DNA of 64,000 nucleotides from Enterococcus asini ATCC 700915 (GTDB lineage: Bacteria; Bacillota; Bacilli; Lactobacillales; Enterococcaceae). The DNA is taken from the NCBI RefSeq assembly GCF_000407365.1, contig NZ_ASVU01000002.1, positions 124,001-188,000 of the forward strand, in the 5' to 3' direction. The notes beneath the pieces are model-generated. The model was not told the DNA's origin, made no database searches, and saw only the letters and a program-made list of their open reading frames with translations. Position 1 is the first letter of the stretch. Each line of letters starts with the position of its first letter. This document shows positions 7,769-17,036 of the stretch, piece after piece. Position numbers and translations under genes: made by a program.

Positions 7769-8353
7769 ATGATTTCAAAAAAAATTCTCAGTCTATCCGC
7801 AGTTGCCTTGTTGGCAGTGACTTTAGGCGCATGTAGCAGTGACAATAGTTCAGATAGTTCCGCATCTAGCAGCAGTGCTCCAGCAACTTCCGAAACAGCC
7901 GCTAGCTCATCAGCAGACGTGCTTTCTACCGCATCTGTTAGCAGCGACCCAGCTGTCTTAGAAAAAGCATTAAGTGCAGATGGTAACTGGATTGTGGCCG
8001 CAACTAGCGATATCACTTTTGACAAAGATGTGACGGTTGCCGGTGAATTCCACAACAAAGGGGACGACACACAGGATATCTACCGTAAATTTGCTTTGTA
8101 CTCTCAAGATGAAGATCGCAATGTAACGGCAGAATATACCATCAAGGTTCCTCAATTAATCGTTGAATCAGAAGGCTTTAACATTGTTCATGGTACTGTT
8201 GACGGTAACATCTTAGTCAAAGCAAACAACTTTGTCCTAGATGGCGCTAAAGTGACCGGTAATGTTACTTTTGAAAAACAAGAGTACAAAGATTCCGCTA
8301 AATTAGAAGAAAATGATGCCAAAGTTGAAGGCGAAGTTACCGTTAGCGAGTAA
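7769..8353 (+). CDS. Secreted lipoprotein, unknown function
   Basis: A 194-residue predicted lipoprotein. The signal peptide (MISKKILSLSAVALLAVTLG) ends in the lipobox LGAC, followed by a Ser/Ala-rich linker of about 45 residues. The C-terminal domain of about 120 residues contains repeated short beta-strand-like segments (GFNIVHGTVDGNILVKANNF, DGAKVTGNVTFEKQ) reminiscent of a right-handed beta-solenoid. GAAGAGGAG precedes the ATG at 7769; an in-frame extension to 7712 has no ribosome site. It stands alone with its own terminator. I do not recognise a named family. Confidence 0.82.
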   Translation: MISKKILSLSAVALLAVTLGACSSDNSSDSSASSSSAPATSETAASSSADVLSTASVSSDPAVLEKALSADGNWIVAATSDITFDKDVTVAGEFHNKGDDTQDIYRKFALYSQDEDRNVTAEYTIKVPQLIVESEGFNIVHGTVDGNILVKANNFVLDGAKVTGNVTFEKQEYKDSAKLEENDAKVEGEVTVSE

Positions 8354-8381
8354 TTTTGACGAAAAACGATGGTGACCATTT

Positions 8382-8419
8382 AAAAAGCGCTAGGAAGATT
8401 TTTTTCCTAGCGCTTTTTT
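8382..8419 (+). terminator. Intrinsic terminator of the lipoprotein gene
   Basis: AAAAAGCGCTAGGAA pairs with TTCCTAGCGCTTTTT around a short GATTTT loop. Confidence 0.9.
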
Positions 8420-8645
8420 GTGGCCCATAAGAGAGCCTTTTAAATAAAGTGCTTTTCTTAAAAAATCTCAGAAAAAAATGGAAAAAACGATTTTTATCAG
8501 AGATGAGCAGTCTTTTTTTAGCAGACAATGGGACCTGAATTTCGTAAAAATGACAAGAAAGGTAGTGATTTTTTATGAATTTTGAGCTAAGATTACGTAT
8601 ACAACTAGCTAAAAAAATTCTGATCATGATATTTTCTCTGTTATG

Positions 8646-8794
8646 AAATTCGATTGGTGTCCTTTGCTAAAGCCAGTCTGATGAAGCCCAATAGGTCCCT
8701 TTGCCCCTGCGAAAAGCAAGCGTAAAGCCTGTTGCTTTTTAAAAGTATTTCCCCAGGGAGTATCAGACTAGACCAATAGATGCAAGATGAATTT
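8646..8794. ncRNA. Candidate structured RNA in a 450-bp gene-free stretch
   Basis: Between 8420 and 8867 there is no convincing gene, but 8646-8794 contains nested complementary segments: AAATTC/GAATTT (8646-8651, 8789-8794), ATTGGT/ACCAAT (8653-8658, 8772-8777), AGTCTGAT/ATCAGACT (8675-8682, 8762-8769), TCCCT/AGGGA (8696-8700, 8755-8759) and AAAAGCAA/TTGCTTTT (8712-8719, 8732-8739). Together they make one long, interrupted stem about 150 nt long. It could be a 5' leader of the Mga-like gene or an independent RNA such as a 6S-type RNA; I cannot assign a family, and the strand is uncertain. A possible 23-codon frame at 8575-8646 just upstream lacks a good ribosome site. Confidence 0.42.
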
Positions 8795-8867
8795 TTAGCA
8801 TTTTTTTTATTTTATTTTTTCAATAATGTGCTATCATAATAAAAAAATATGAGAAAGGGAGCTATGC

Positions 8868-10328
8868 ATGCTAGAAGAAATCCTCTTAGATGAACCTGCT
8901 AAAGCGAAATCCAAAATTTACAAACATATCTTGGAAATCGATCCCGGTGAATACCCAATCCATTATTTTGAGAAGGTTACGGGGTATTCTCATATCAAGA
9001 CGGCGAATTTGTTACAAGGCATCAATAAAGAACTAAAAGAGATCGAACCGACCACAGCTCTGCTAAATGCCAAAGACAAGGTGGTCGTGGCCAAACAAAT
9101 GCCTAGCCATCAACAGTACCAACAATTCCTCTTTGCAAACGGGGTGCCCTATCGCGTACTTTTGGCCTCTTTACTTTATCCTGAGCAAGACTTACGGGAT
9201 TTTGGGGAGCAGACGGGATTGAGCCAATCTTCCTTAATGCGCCGCTTGAAACCTTTAGTGGAATATTTGAAGACTAAAGACATTCGTCTCAATTGCCTTC
9301 AAATGGAAATAACCGGTCGAGAGTCCTTTATTCGCTTGATGTACTTTAATTTCTTTTGGAGTGTAGATTTTGGTACGCGTTTGTATGAGTATTTCGATGA
9401 GGTCTGGGGGCGGTCGTTGGATTCCTTTATGGCGCCGGAGGACTTGGTGTATTTAAAATACGTGGAAAAACGGGAATTCAGTATGTACCACGGCCTGAGC
9501 TTCTTGCGTACTCGACAAGAATACTATGTGGATGAACCCCAGATTAATCGTTTGAATTACCCGGGGACAAATTATCAGTTTAAAGAAGCGCTAGAAGCAG
9601 AAGGCGTGCCGGAAACGTATCGGGAACGAGAAGCAAACTTTATCAATTATATGATTTTCTATTGGCCCCAGTATTTTGCCTACGATGATCCACGTTTGAC
9701 CATCGTGAAACGGCAATACCGAACGCTGACAAAATCAAAAGAACAAGCGCAATTGGTTGCCAGTCGCATCCAAGAAAAGCTTGCAATCACCAATAAAGCC
9801 CAACAAGAATTATTCTTATTGAATTTACAAACGATTTTCGCCCGGTGGCACTTACTAGGCAGCAAAGTACCGCGCAATTTAGACTTTATCATGGAGCGCT
9901 TGAAGGGGCACGATCCAGAGTTCAATCAGTTCTTTGAGCAGGTGAATCAAGCCCTGGCTGGGATTGCCACAGATGAGGTAGAGTTGGTAAATGTCTTGAC
10001 CATCACTTGTCTTAATGCTTATCACAGTGGCACCACAGCAGAAAAACTAAAAGTCGGCATCGTCGGTTTTCCCAACCATTTTCTGCTTTACGCCATGATC
10101 AATCGGATTGATTCACTGCCTTTTGTGGAGTTTTCTCTGATGAATACCGCCAGTGAAGAAACTTTTGATGCGGTGATCACTTGCAGCACGGAACTCTTAC
10201 CGGCAAATGTCAAAGCTTATTGGGTAGTGGAAGGGGTCGCTTCATTTGATGCCATGGAAAACTACTTATTCCAACTCTATAAAGAAAAAAGCAACCGCAT
10301 TAGCACAGCACTAGTCGAAGTAATGTAA
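8868..10328 (+). CDS. Mga/AtxA-like transcriptional regulator
   Basis: A 486-residue regulator of the Mga type. The N-terminal third holds two helix-turn-helix regions (YFEKVTGYSHIKTANLLQGI, and DFGEQTGLSQSSLMRRLKPL), followed by a long helical PRD-like middle part rich in Tyr and Arg, and an EIIB-like C-terminal domain of about 100 residues (from KVGIVGFPNHFLLYAMI). Such proteins respond to PTS phosphorylation and control surface or metabolic genes in cocci. GAAAGGGAGC lies before the ATG at 8868. It is monocistronic between a gene-free leader and a terminator, and no target gene is obvious nearby. Confidence 0.82.
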   Translation: MLEEILLDEPAKAKSKIYKHILEIDPGEYPIHYFEKVTGYSHIKTANLLQGINKELKEIEPTTALLNAKDKVVVAKQMPSHQQYQQFLFANGVPYRVLLASLLYPEQDLRDFGEQTGLSQSSLMRRLKPLVEYLKTKDIRLNCLQMEITGRESFIRLMYFNFFWSVDFGTRLYEYFDEVWGRSLDSFMAPEDLVYLKYVEKREFSMYHGLSFLRTRQEYYVDEPQINRLNYPGTNYQFKEALEAEGVPETYREREANFINYMIFYWPQYFAYDDPRLTIVKRQYRTLTKSKEQAQLVASRIQEKLAITNKAQQELFLLNLQTIFARWHLLGSKVPRNLDFIMERLKGHDPEFNQFFEQVNQALAGIATDEVELVNVLTITCLNAYHSGTTAEKLKVGIVGFPNHFLLYAMINRIDSLPFVEFSLMNTASEETFDAVITCSTELLPANVKAYWVVEGVASFDAMENYLFQLYKEKSNRISTALVEVM

Positions 10329-10378
10329 AAAAACTCATTAGGAAACCTGAATTGTCAGGCTGCCTAATGAGTTTTTTT
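10328..10378. terminator. Bidirectional intrinsic terminator
   Basis: AAAAAACTCATTAGG pairs with CCTAATGAGTTTTTT; a second small hairpin CCTGA/TCAGG sits in the loop. It lies between the convergent Mga-like and DUF1827 genes. Confidence 0.88.
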
Positions 10379-10388
10379 GATTATTTTG

Positions 10389-10703
10389 TTAGCTTGCAGA
10401 AACGTTGGACATGGGTTTTTGAATGGAAATTTCGACCAAGCCATTTTCCCGAATAATAGTGACGAATTCAGGTGCTGGTTTCGTAGTCATTTTTTTGAAG
10501 AAGAACGCTTGAATTTCTTGAATCTCTTTGTCTAATAGATTGCGTTTTTTATTGACGATGACAATCTCGTCATGGGTAGGCGCAGCTGTGAAAATCACCG
10601 TGGTATTGCCAGCGGTATACACCTTGACCATTTCCGCATCGGTATTTTCAAGCTGGTTTCGCACGAGTCTTGAATGGCTGTTGGTTACATTAATTAATTT
10701 CAT
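10389..10703 (-). CDS. DUF1827 family protein
   Basis: A 104-residue soluble protein matching the DUF1827 family of enterococci and streptococci (start MKLINVTNSHSRLVRNQLEN, then a beta-rich part VKVYTAGNTTVIFTAAPTHDEIVIVNKK). No enzymatic motif or membrane segment is visible. The ATG at 10703 follows a GGGGTGAA site. Its place between an Mga-like gene and clpE, next to ptsHI, is a gene neighbourhood I associate with enterococci. Function unknown. Confidence 0.8.
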   Translation of the reverse strand: MKLINVTNSHSRLVRNQLENTDAEMVKVYTAGNTTVIFTAAPTHDEIVIVNKKRNLLDKEIQEIQAFFFKKMTTKPAPEFVTIIRENGLVEISIQKPMSNVSAS

Positions 10704-10820
10704 ATCGATTCACCCCAAATGTTTCGTTCTTATTATTTATTATAGAGATTTATTGTAATTTTGGGAAGTGATTTCACCTGGGAATGTCAGATTCCTGTTC
10801 TGGCGGCTGGTATTTTTGAC

Positions 10821-10858
10821 GAAAGAAAAGACCACTTATGTTTTTTCATAAGTGGTCT
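10821..10858 (-). terminator. Intrinsic terminator of clpE
   Basis: Read on the minus strand, AGACCACTTATG pairs with CATAAGTGGTCT and is followed by TTTCTTTC. Confidence 0.8.
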
Positions 10859-10865
10859 GGTCGAG

Positions 10866-13118
10866 TTATTCTTTGTCGCTAGTTTCTTCTGGTTCTGTGG
10901 TATTTGCATCAGCTGTCGGTTCAGCAGTGGTTTCCTTTTGACGGATAACAATCTTGTCTTCTCGCAAGACAGCTTCCAACTCTTTAACTGCTGGGTGATC
11001 CAGATAAAATTCGGCAATGCCGTCTTCGATTTGATCTTGGATGGTCCGACGCAATGGCCGAGCACCCATAGAAGGATCATATCCCAAGTCCACCAGTTTT
11101 TCTTCCACGGCTTTGGTGACGTGGATGTGTAAGTGCTGCGGTGCTAACATCTTGTTTACATCCGCAAGCATCAATTCCACAATGGTCAAGAGATTTTCTT
11201 TGGACAAAGTCTTGAATTCGATGATCCCGTCAAAACGGTTTAAGAACTCAGGCGTGAAGAAGTTATTCAATTGACCTAAGACGGAGCGGGTGATGCCTTC
11301 ACGAGTTGCGGCAAAACCTACATTGGCTTCCACATTGCCGGTGCCGGCATTGGAGGTCATGATGATCAAGGTGTCTTTGAAGCTGACTGTACGACCTTGA
11401 GCGTCCGTCAAGCGACCATCATCTAGAATTTGTAAGAACATGTGCAGAACATCTGGATGTGCCTTTTCGACTTCGTCTAGCAAAATCAAGCTGTAAGGAT
11501 TCCGGCGAACTTTTTCTGTTAATTGACCGGCTTCTTCATAACCTACATAACCAGGAGGGGAACCGATGAGTTTGGACACACTGTGTTTTTCCATGTATTC
11601 GGACATATCAAAACGAATCATGGAGTCTTCTGAGCCAAAGAGTTCATAAGCCAGTTGTTTTGCCAGCTCGGTTTTTCCGACCCCAGTAGGACCTACAAAG
11701 AGGAAGGAGCCGATTGGGCGATTTTGTTTGCCGAGGCCTACGCGGTTTCGCCGGATGGCTTTGGCGACTTTGTCCACGGCTTCGTCTTGCCCGATAACGT
11801 GTTGCTTCAAATCAGTGGCAAGATTTTTCAGTTGTGTTTGTTCTTTTTGCTTCAATTCGCCAACTGGAATGCCAGTTTTTTGTTCCACGATTTGTTCCAT
11901 GTCTTTTTCTGTGATGACAGGGGTTTGTTCTTCACTGATTTGTTGTGATTTCATGGCAGTGAGTTTGTTGATTTGATCTCGATAGTAAGCTGCTTTTTCG
12001 AAATCTTCTTCAGTAGAAGCTTTTTGTTTTTGTTCTTCGGCTTCTTTTAATTTCTTATCAATAGTTTTCGGATCGACAAATTGAATGGTTAAGTTTTTCT
12101 TCGAACCAGTTTCATCCAATAAGTCAATGGCTTTATCTGGTAAGAAACGATCTTGGATGTAGCGGTTGGATAAGTTTGCCGCCGCTTCAATGGCTTCATC
12201 CGTGTATTTTACATGATGATAGTCTTCGTAGCGAGGTTGCAAACCTTTTAAGATGGTAATAGTTTCTGCCACGGTAGGTTCGTCCACGCGCACGGGTTGC
12301 ATCCGGCGTTCCAATGCCGCATCTTTTTCGATGATCCGGTATTCGTTTAAGGTAGTAGCACCCACCATTTGCAATTCACCCCGGGCTAATGCGGGTTTTA
12401 AGATATTACCGGCGTCCATATTGCCATCTCCAGCCGCACCAGCACCGACGATTTCGTGTACTTCATCGATAAAGAGGATGACATTTTCCGCTTGTTTGAT
12501 TTCTTCAATCAATTTTTGAATTCGTTCTTCAAACTGTCCTCGGATACCTGTGCCGGAAACTAGGGAAGCCACATCTAACCGAATGACTTCTTTGTCGATT
12601 AGTTTTTGGGGAACGTCTCCGTCCACGATCTTTTGGGCAAGGCCTTCTACTACGGCCGTTTTCCCAACACCGGGTTCGCCGATTAAGACGGGATTATTTT
12701 TCGTGCGGCGGTTGAGAATTTCGATGACTCGTTGAATTTCTTGATCACGGCCAACTACCGGATCAATACCACCGTCCCGGGCGATTTGCGTTAGGTTAAT
12801 CCCGTATTCGCCCAATAAACCTTCTCCTTGACCGCCTTGGTGAGGAGGTTGACCTCCGTTAAAGTTATTGCCGCCAAATTGAGTTGGGGGTGTTTGGTTG
12901 TTTGGATTTTGTCCTTGTTGCGACTGACGGGAGATTTGTCGAAACAGATCATCCAGGGAGCCGAAACCAAAAGGATCTTGTGCCATCATAGAAGATTGAC
13001 CTCCTCGTTTCAATTGTTGATAACAACTTTGACAATAGTCCAGTTGTTTACGCTGGCCATTTACATTTGCATATAAATGAATCGTAGCCTCATTCTTTCC
13101 GCAATTTTGACAAAGCAT
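10866..13118 (-). CDS. clpE: Clp protease ATP-binding subunit ClpE
   Basis: A 750-residue HSP100 AAA+ unfoldase working with ClpP in heat-shock protein quality control. It has the ClpE-specific N-terminal zinc finger (CQNCG and CQSC), a Gln/Gly/Asn-rich linker, a first AAA+ module (Walker [10 protein letters not shown], Walker [12 protein letters not shown]), a UVR-type coiled coil near [17 protein letters not shown], and a second AAA+ module (Walker [18 protein letters not shown] pore loop, Walker [12 protein letters not shown]). The ATG at 13118 opens the zinc finger directly; a 12-residue in-frame extension is unlikely. A CtsR operator and consensus promoter lie upstream. The acidic, Glu/Thr-rich tail after the D2 domain is a minor peculiarity. 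Confidence 0.95.
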   Translation of the reverse strand: MLCQNCGKNEATIHLYANVNGQRKQLDYCQSCYQQLKRGGQSSMMAQDPFGFGSLDDLFRQISRQSQQGQNPNNQTPPTQFGGNNFNGGQPPHQGGQGEGLLGEYGINLTQIARDGGIDPVVGRDQEIQRVIEILNRRTKNNPVLIGEPGVGKTAVVEGLAQKIVDGDVPQKLIDKEVIRLDVASLVSGTGIRGQFEERIQKLIEEIKQAENVILFIDEVHEIVGAGAAGDGNMDAGNILKPALARGELQMVGATTLNEYRIIEKDAALERRMQPVRVDEPTVAETITILKGLQPRYEDYHHVKYTDEAIEAAANLSNRYIQDRFLPDKAIDLLDETGSKKNLTIQFVDPKTIDKKLKEAEEQKQKASTEEDFEKAAYYRDQINKLTAMKSQQISEEQTPVITEKDMEQIVEQKTGIPVGELKQKEQTQLKNLATDLKQHVIGQDEAVDKVAKAIRRNRVGLGKQNRPIGSFLFVGPTGVGKTELAKQLAYELFGSEDSMIRFDMSEYMEKHSVSKLIGSPPGYVGYEEAGQLTEKVRRNPYSLILLDEVEKAHPDVLHMFLQILDDGRLTDAQGRTVSFKDTLIIMTSNAGTGNVEANVGFAATREGITRSVLGQLNNFFTPEFLNRFDGIIEFKTLSKENLLTIVELMLADVNKMLAPQHLHIHVTKAVEEKLVDLGYDPSMGARPLRRTIQDQIEDGIAEFYLDHPAVKELEAVLREDKIVIRQKETTAEPTADANTTEPEETSDKE

Positions 13119-13241
13119 TGTTTCACAACCTTTCTTATGAACCAATCTGGACATCAGACTGGCAGTGCTTGTTTCTTTAATTGTAACCCGGTTCTTCTTT
13201 TTGGTAAAAAGAAAAACCTTGTTTTACGTGGTTAGTTATCT

Positions 13242-13258
13242 TTTGACCATTACTGACC
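13242..13258 (-). promoter_or_regulatory. CtsR operator of clpE
   Basis: TTTGACC-ATT-ACTGACC, i.e. on the minus strand two GGTCAAA-type heptads with the canonical 3-base spacing (one heptad degenerate). It lies just downstream of the predicted -10, where a repressor would block transcription. CtsR repression of clpE is known in Gram-positive bacteria. Confidence 0.78.
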
Positions 13259-13267
13259 AACGACTTT

Positions 13268-13295
13268 ATTATACTCCATATTTTATTTCATGCAA
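13268..13295 (-). promoter_or_regulatory. Sigma-A promoter of clpE
   Basis: On the minus strand TTGCAT, 16 bases, then TATAAT; start of transcription about 13261, beside the CtsR box. Confidence 0.7.
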
Positions 13296-13407
13296 CTTTT
13301 GTGTTTTCTCAATTGCCTCATTTTGAACTAGGGGGCAATCGGGAAAGAAAAACCCGTCCTTTCCATGCTCTAGCTTGCTAGAGTAGGCTTAAAAAAAGAG
13401 AAAACGG

Positions 13408-13522
13408 TTGTAGATTTCAAGAAAAAATGGTAACCTTAGAACTTGAGAGGGTGGTTTCTCGCTTTGTGCCGAGATGAGCGCCCCTACCAAAAAACTTTGT
13501 TCTATAAAGGAGACCGATCAAT
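13408..13522 (+). promoter_or_regulatory. ptsHI promoter and leader
   Basis: TTGTAG (13408) and TAACCT (13431) with 17-base spacing form a plausible promoter. The leader of about 80 nt contains a small hairpin TCTCG/CGAGA around 13466 and the ribosome site AAAGGAG at 13506-13512. The rest of 13300-13407 shows no gene; a CTCTAG/CTAGAG inverted repeat is near 13370. Confidence 0.5.
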
Positions 13523-13789
13523 ATGGAAAAGAAAGACTTTCACGTAGTAGCAGAAACAGGGATTCACGCACGTCCAGCTACCTTGTTAGTACAAACTGCT
13601 AGCAAATTCAGCTCTGACATTAACTTAGAGTACAAAGGAAAATCTGTTAACTTGAAATCAATCATGGGCGTTATGTCTCTTGGTGTAGGTCAAGGTTCAG
13701 ACGTTACCATCACTACTGAAGGTGCTGACGAAAAAGAAGCGATTGAAGCAATCGTAGAAACAATGAAAAAGGAAGGATTGTCTGAATAA
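13523..13789 (+). CDS. ptsH: Phosphocarrier protein HPr
   Basis: An 88-residue PTS phosphocarrier. His15 in [11 protein letters not shown] accepts phosphate from enzyme I, and Ser46 in [10 protein letters not shown] is the site of HPr kinase/phosphatase, which makes it the CcpA co-repressor in Firmicutes. AAAGGAG precedes the ATG. The next gene, enzyme I, starts two bases after the stop codon, so the two are one operon. The protein is of normal length with all key residues. Confidence 0.97.
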   Translation: MEKKDFHVVAETGIHARPATLLVQTASKFSSDINLEYKGKSVNLKSIMGVMSLGVGQGSDVTITTEGADEKEAIEAIVETMKKEGLSE

Positions 13790-13790
13790 T

Positions 13791-15521
13791 ATGGTTGAAA
13801 AGCTAAAAGGGATTGCCGCAAGTGACGGCATTGCTGTTGCAAAAGCTTACCTGCTAGTTCAACCGGACTTATCTTTCAAAAAAGAATCAGTGGAAGACAC
13901 TGCTGCCGAAGAAAAACGTCTTGACGATGCTTTGGCGCAGTCTTCCAATGAGCTGACTCTAATTCGTGAAAAAGCAGCGAAAAGCCTCGGCGAAGCAGAA
14001 GCGCAAGTTTTTGACGCTCATTTAATGGTTTTAAGCGACCCAGAAATGATTGGTCAAATCAAGCAAAATATTACGGATAACAAGGTCAATGCTGAATCGG
14101 CCTTGAAAGAAGTTACCGATATGTACATCGGTATGTTTGAAGCAATGGATGACAACGCCTATATGCAAGAACGGGCTGCGGATATCCGGGACGTTGCAAA
14201 ACGAATCTTGGCGCATTTGATTGGCGTAACGCTACCAAATCCTTCTATGATTAATGAAGAAGTGGTAGTTGTGGCTCATGACTTAACACCAAGTGATACA
14301 GCTCAATTAGATCGTACGTACGTCAAAGCCTTTGTTACCGATATCGGTGGGCGGACTTCTCACTCTGCTATCATGGCCCGGTCTCTTGAAATTCCAGCAA
14401 TCGTTGGGACAAAAGAAATCACGGCTAAAGTAAATGCAGGGGACATTTTGGCAGTTAACGGTATCGAAGGGGATGTCATCATCAACCCGACCGATGACCA
14501 AGCGGCCGAATTCCAAGAAGCAGCAGCGGCTTACGCAGCGCAAAAAGCGGAATGGGAAAAACTAAAAGAAGCAAAAACGGAAACAGCAGACGGTGTTCAC
14601 TTTGAACTAGCTGCCAACATTGGGACTCCAAAAGATTTAGAAGGGGTTCACAATAACGGCGCCGAAGCAGTCGGCTTGTACCGTACCGAGTTCTTATACA
14701 TGGATTCTCCTGATTTTCCAACCGAAGAAGACCAGTTTGAAGCATACAAAGCCGTTTTAGAAGGCATGGATGGCAAACCGGTTGTCGTACGGACAATGGA
14801 TATCGGTGGGGATAAAGAACTTCCTTATTTGCAATTGCCTCATGAAATGAATCCTTTCTTGGGTTACCGGGCATTGCGCATTAGCTTGTCACAACTAGGA
14901 GACGACATGTTCCGCACACAATTGCGTGCTTTGTTACGGGCTTCTGTTTACGGCAATTTGCGCATCATGTTCCCAATGGTAGCTACTTTGAAAGAATTCC
15001 GGGCTGCGAAGAAACTCTATGAAGAAGAACGGGCAAAATTAATTGCAGAAGGCGTTAGCGTTTCCGATTCGATCCAAGTAGGGATTATGATCGAAATTCC
15101 AGCTGCAGCTGTTCTTGCAGATAAATTTGCAAAAGAAGTTGACTTCTTCAGTATTGGAACCAACGACTTGATTCAATACACTATGGCAGCTGACCGTATG
15201 AATGAACAAGTTTCTTACTTGTATCAACCATACAATCCTTCCATCTTGCGTGTAATCAAGAATGTTATTGATTCTGCGCATAAAGAAGGCAAATGGGCTG
15301 GTATGTGTGGCGAAATGGCCGGGGATCAAACTGCTGTACCATTACTAGTTGGGATGGGCTTAGATGAGTTCTCTATGAGTGCCACATCTGTCCTGAAAAC
15401 TCGTAGCTTAATGAAGAAATTGAATACGGCTGCCATGAAAGAATTGGCAGACCGTGCGTTGCAAGATTGCGACACTATGGAAGAAGTACAAGCTTTAGTC
15501 CAAGAATACTTGGAAAAATAA
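13791..15521 (+). CDS. ptsI: PTS enzyme I (phosphoenolpyruvate-protein phosphotransferase)
   Basis: A 576-residue cytoplasmic enzyme that transfers phosphate from phosphoenolpyruvate to HPr. The N-terminal HPr-binding helices, the active-site His in [18 protein letters not shown], and the C-terminal PEP-binding TIM barrel ([32 protein letters not shown], and Cys in GMCGEMAGD) are all present. The ATG lies directly after the ptsH stop, and the ribosome site AAGGA is within the end of ptsH. A strong terminator follows. Confidence 0.97.
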   Translation: MVEKLKGIAASDGIAVAKAYLLVQPDLSFKKESVEDTAAEEKRLDDALAQSSNELTLIREKAAKSLGEAEAQVFDAHLMVLSDPEMIGQIKQNITDNKVNAESALKEVTDMYIGMFEAMDDNAYMQERAADIRDVAKRILAHLIGVTLPNPSMINEEVVVVAHDLTPSDTAQLDRTYVKAFVTDIGGRTSHSAIMARSLEIPAIVGTKEITAKVNAGDILAVNGIEGDVIINPTDDQAAEFQEAAAAYAAQKAEWEKLKEAKTETADGVHFELAANIGTPKDLEGVHNNGAEAVGLYRTEFLYMDSPDFPTEEDQFEAYKAVLEGMDGKPVVVRTMDIGGDKELPYLQLPHEMNPFLGYRALRISLSQLGDDMFRTQLRALLRASVYGNLRIMFPMVATLKEFRAAKKLYEEERAKLIAEGVSVSDSIQVGIMIEIPAAAVLADKFAKEVDFFSIGTNDLIQYTMAADRMNEQVSYLYQPYNPSILRVIKNVIDSAHKEGKWAGMCGEMAGDQTAVPLLVGMGLDEFSMSATSVLKTRSLMKKLNTAAMKELADRALQDCDTMEEVQALVQEYLEK

Positions 15522-15537
15522 GCAAATACGAAATCCA

Positions 15538-15570
15538 GGCGACAGAGAATTTTCTCTGTCGTCTTTTTTT
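15538..15570 (+). terminator. Intrinsic terminator of ptsHI
   Basis: GCGACAGAGAA pairs with TTCTCTGTCGTC, followed by TTTTTTT. Confidence 0.9.
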
Positions 15571-15701
15571 GTTATCTGGCTGAAAGGAAAATCGGTCTTT
15601 AGCAGGAGGACGGGAGAATTTGATATGTTATAATCAGGTAGTAGTTAATGCTTACGAGTGTTAAGTGACGGAAATGGTGAAAAGGTTTGGAGGTTTACAC
15701 G

Positions 15702-16943
15702 TTGAAAATCGGTTTTTTTACGGACACGTATTTCCCTCAGGTCAGTGGGGTTTCCACGTCGATCCGGACATTAAAAGAACAGTTAGAAAAAAGAGGTCAT
15801 AAAGTTTACATCTTTACGACCAGCGATCCCAATGCCACCGGCTTGGAAGAAGACATCATTCGGATGCCTAGTGTACCTTTGATTTCTTTTACCGATCGCC
15901 GCATTGTGGTGCGAGGCATGTGGTATGCCTATTTGATTGCTAAGGAATTGGAATTAGATTTGATTCATACCCATACTGAGTTTGGCTCAGGATTGTTGGG
16001 CAAGATGGTAGGGAAGAAATTAGGGATTCCCGTGATCCATACGTACCACACCATGTATGAAGATTATCTTCACTATATCGCCAAGGGCAAGGTGTTACGC
16101 CCCTCTCATGTGAAGTATTATTCCCGTTTGTTTACCAATCACACTACTGGGGTAGTTTGTCCAAGTGAGCGGGTAATCGACACGTTACGATCTTACGGAG
16201 TGGAGAGTCCCATGCGGATTATTCCCACGGGGATTGAGATTGAGAAATTTAAACGTCCCGATATTACGCAGGAAATGTGTGATGAGCTGCGGCTATCTCT
16301 GGGGATTCGTCCGGATCAGATGTTGTTATTGTCATTGAGTCGAATTTCTTATGAAAAAAATATTCAAGCAATTATTCAAGGGTTCAAAGACATTTTAGTA
16401 ACTTTTCCTGATGCGCGGCTTTTAGTCGTAGGGAAAGGTCCTTATAAGGAAGATTTGGAAGAATTAGTGGCGGATTTAGGTTTAGAGGAACAAGTAACCT
16501 TTACCGGTGAAGTGCCGAATGATGAAGTAGCGATTTATTACCAAGCGGCGGATTATTTCGTCAGTGCCTCTACTTCGGAAACCCAAGGCCTGACCTATAC
16601 GGAAGCCATGACAGCGGGGACGCAGCTAGTGGTGGAAGGCAATGATTATTTGAACAATCTATTAGACGATGAGTCTTTAGGGGTGACTTTTGCCACAGAT
16701 GATGACTTTGCCCAAAGTTTCGTGGACTATGTCAACAGTGGCATTAAAGGAAATCCGCAAGTCTTAGAAGAGAAGATGTACACGATTTCCGCAGATCACT
16801 TTGGCGAGTCCATGTTGGCTTTTTACAATGATATGCTTGCTTATCATCACGAGAAAAGTCTTGTGAAAGAGCCTAAAAAATCCATGAAAAAAGTCAAAGT
16901 AAAATTAGCGCCAGCCTTGAAAAAGGTCGTGCGCAAAAGCTGA
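15702..16943 (+). CDS. GT4 family glycosyltransferase, probable glycolipid synthase
   Basis: A 413-residue GT-B fold glycosyltransferase. The N-terminal GFFTDTYFPQVSGVSTSI and HTHTEFGSGLLG motifs and the C-terminal RISYEKNIQAIIQGF and ETQGLTYTEAMTAG (nucleotide-sugar binding, EX7E type) match enzymes that make alpha-glucosyl-diacylglycerol in streptococci and enterococci. The C-terminus ends in a Lys-rich tail (KKSMKKVKVKLAP), suited to binding acidic membrane lipids. GGAGGT lies seven bases before the TTG at 15702, which I take as the start; the TTG at 15687 overlaps that site. Acceptor lipid is inferred from resemblance. Confidence 0.8.
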   Translation: MKIGFFTDTYFPQVSGVSTSIRTLKEQLEKRGHKVYIFTTSDPNATGLEEDIIRMPSVPLISFTDRRIVVRGMWYAYLIAKELELDLIHTHTEFGSGLLGKMVGKKLGIPVIHTYHTMYEDYLHYIAKGKVLRPSHVKYYSRLFTNHTTGVVCPSERVIDTLRSYGVESPMRIIPTGIEIEKFKRPDITQEMCDELRLSLGIRPDQMLLLSLSRISYEKNIQAIIQGFKDILVTFPDARLLVVGKGPYKEDLEELVADLGLEEQVTFTGEVPNDEVAIYYQAADYFVSASTSETQGLTYTEAMTAGTQLVVEGNDYLNNLLDDESLGVTFATDDDFAQSFVDYVNSGIKGNPQVLEEKMYTISADHFGESMLAFYNDMLAYHHEKSLVKEPKKSMKKVKVKLAPALKKVVRKS

Positions 16944-16970
16944 CTTATTTTAGTAGTTAAAGACAGACAA

Positions 16971-17010
16971 AAATCACACTTTTTGCGTATACTAAAGGTG
17001 TGATTTTTTT
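16971..17010 (+). terminator. Intrinsic terminator
   Basis: AAATCACACTTT pairs with AAAGGTGTGATTT, followed by TTTTT. Confidence 0.78.
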
Positions 17011-17036
17011 GATTGTGGAAATTGAGGAGGATGGAC

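Noticed and set aside
8575-8646. A 23-codon frame upstream of the structured RNA
   Set aside because: The nearest AAAGG is about 13 bases from the ATG and nothing supports translation.
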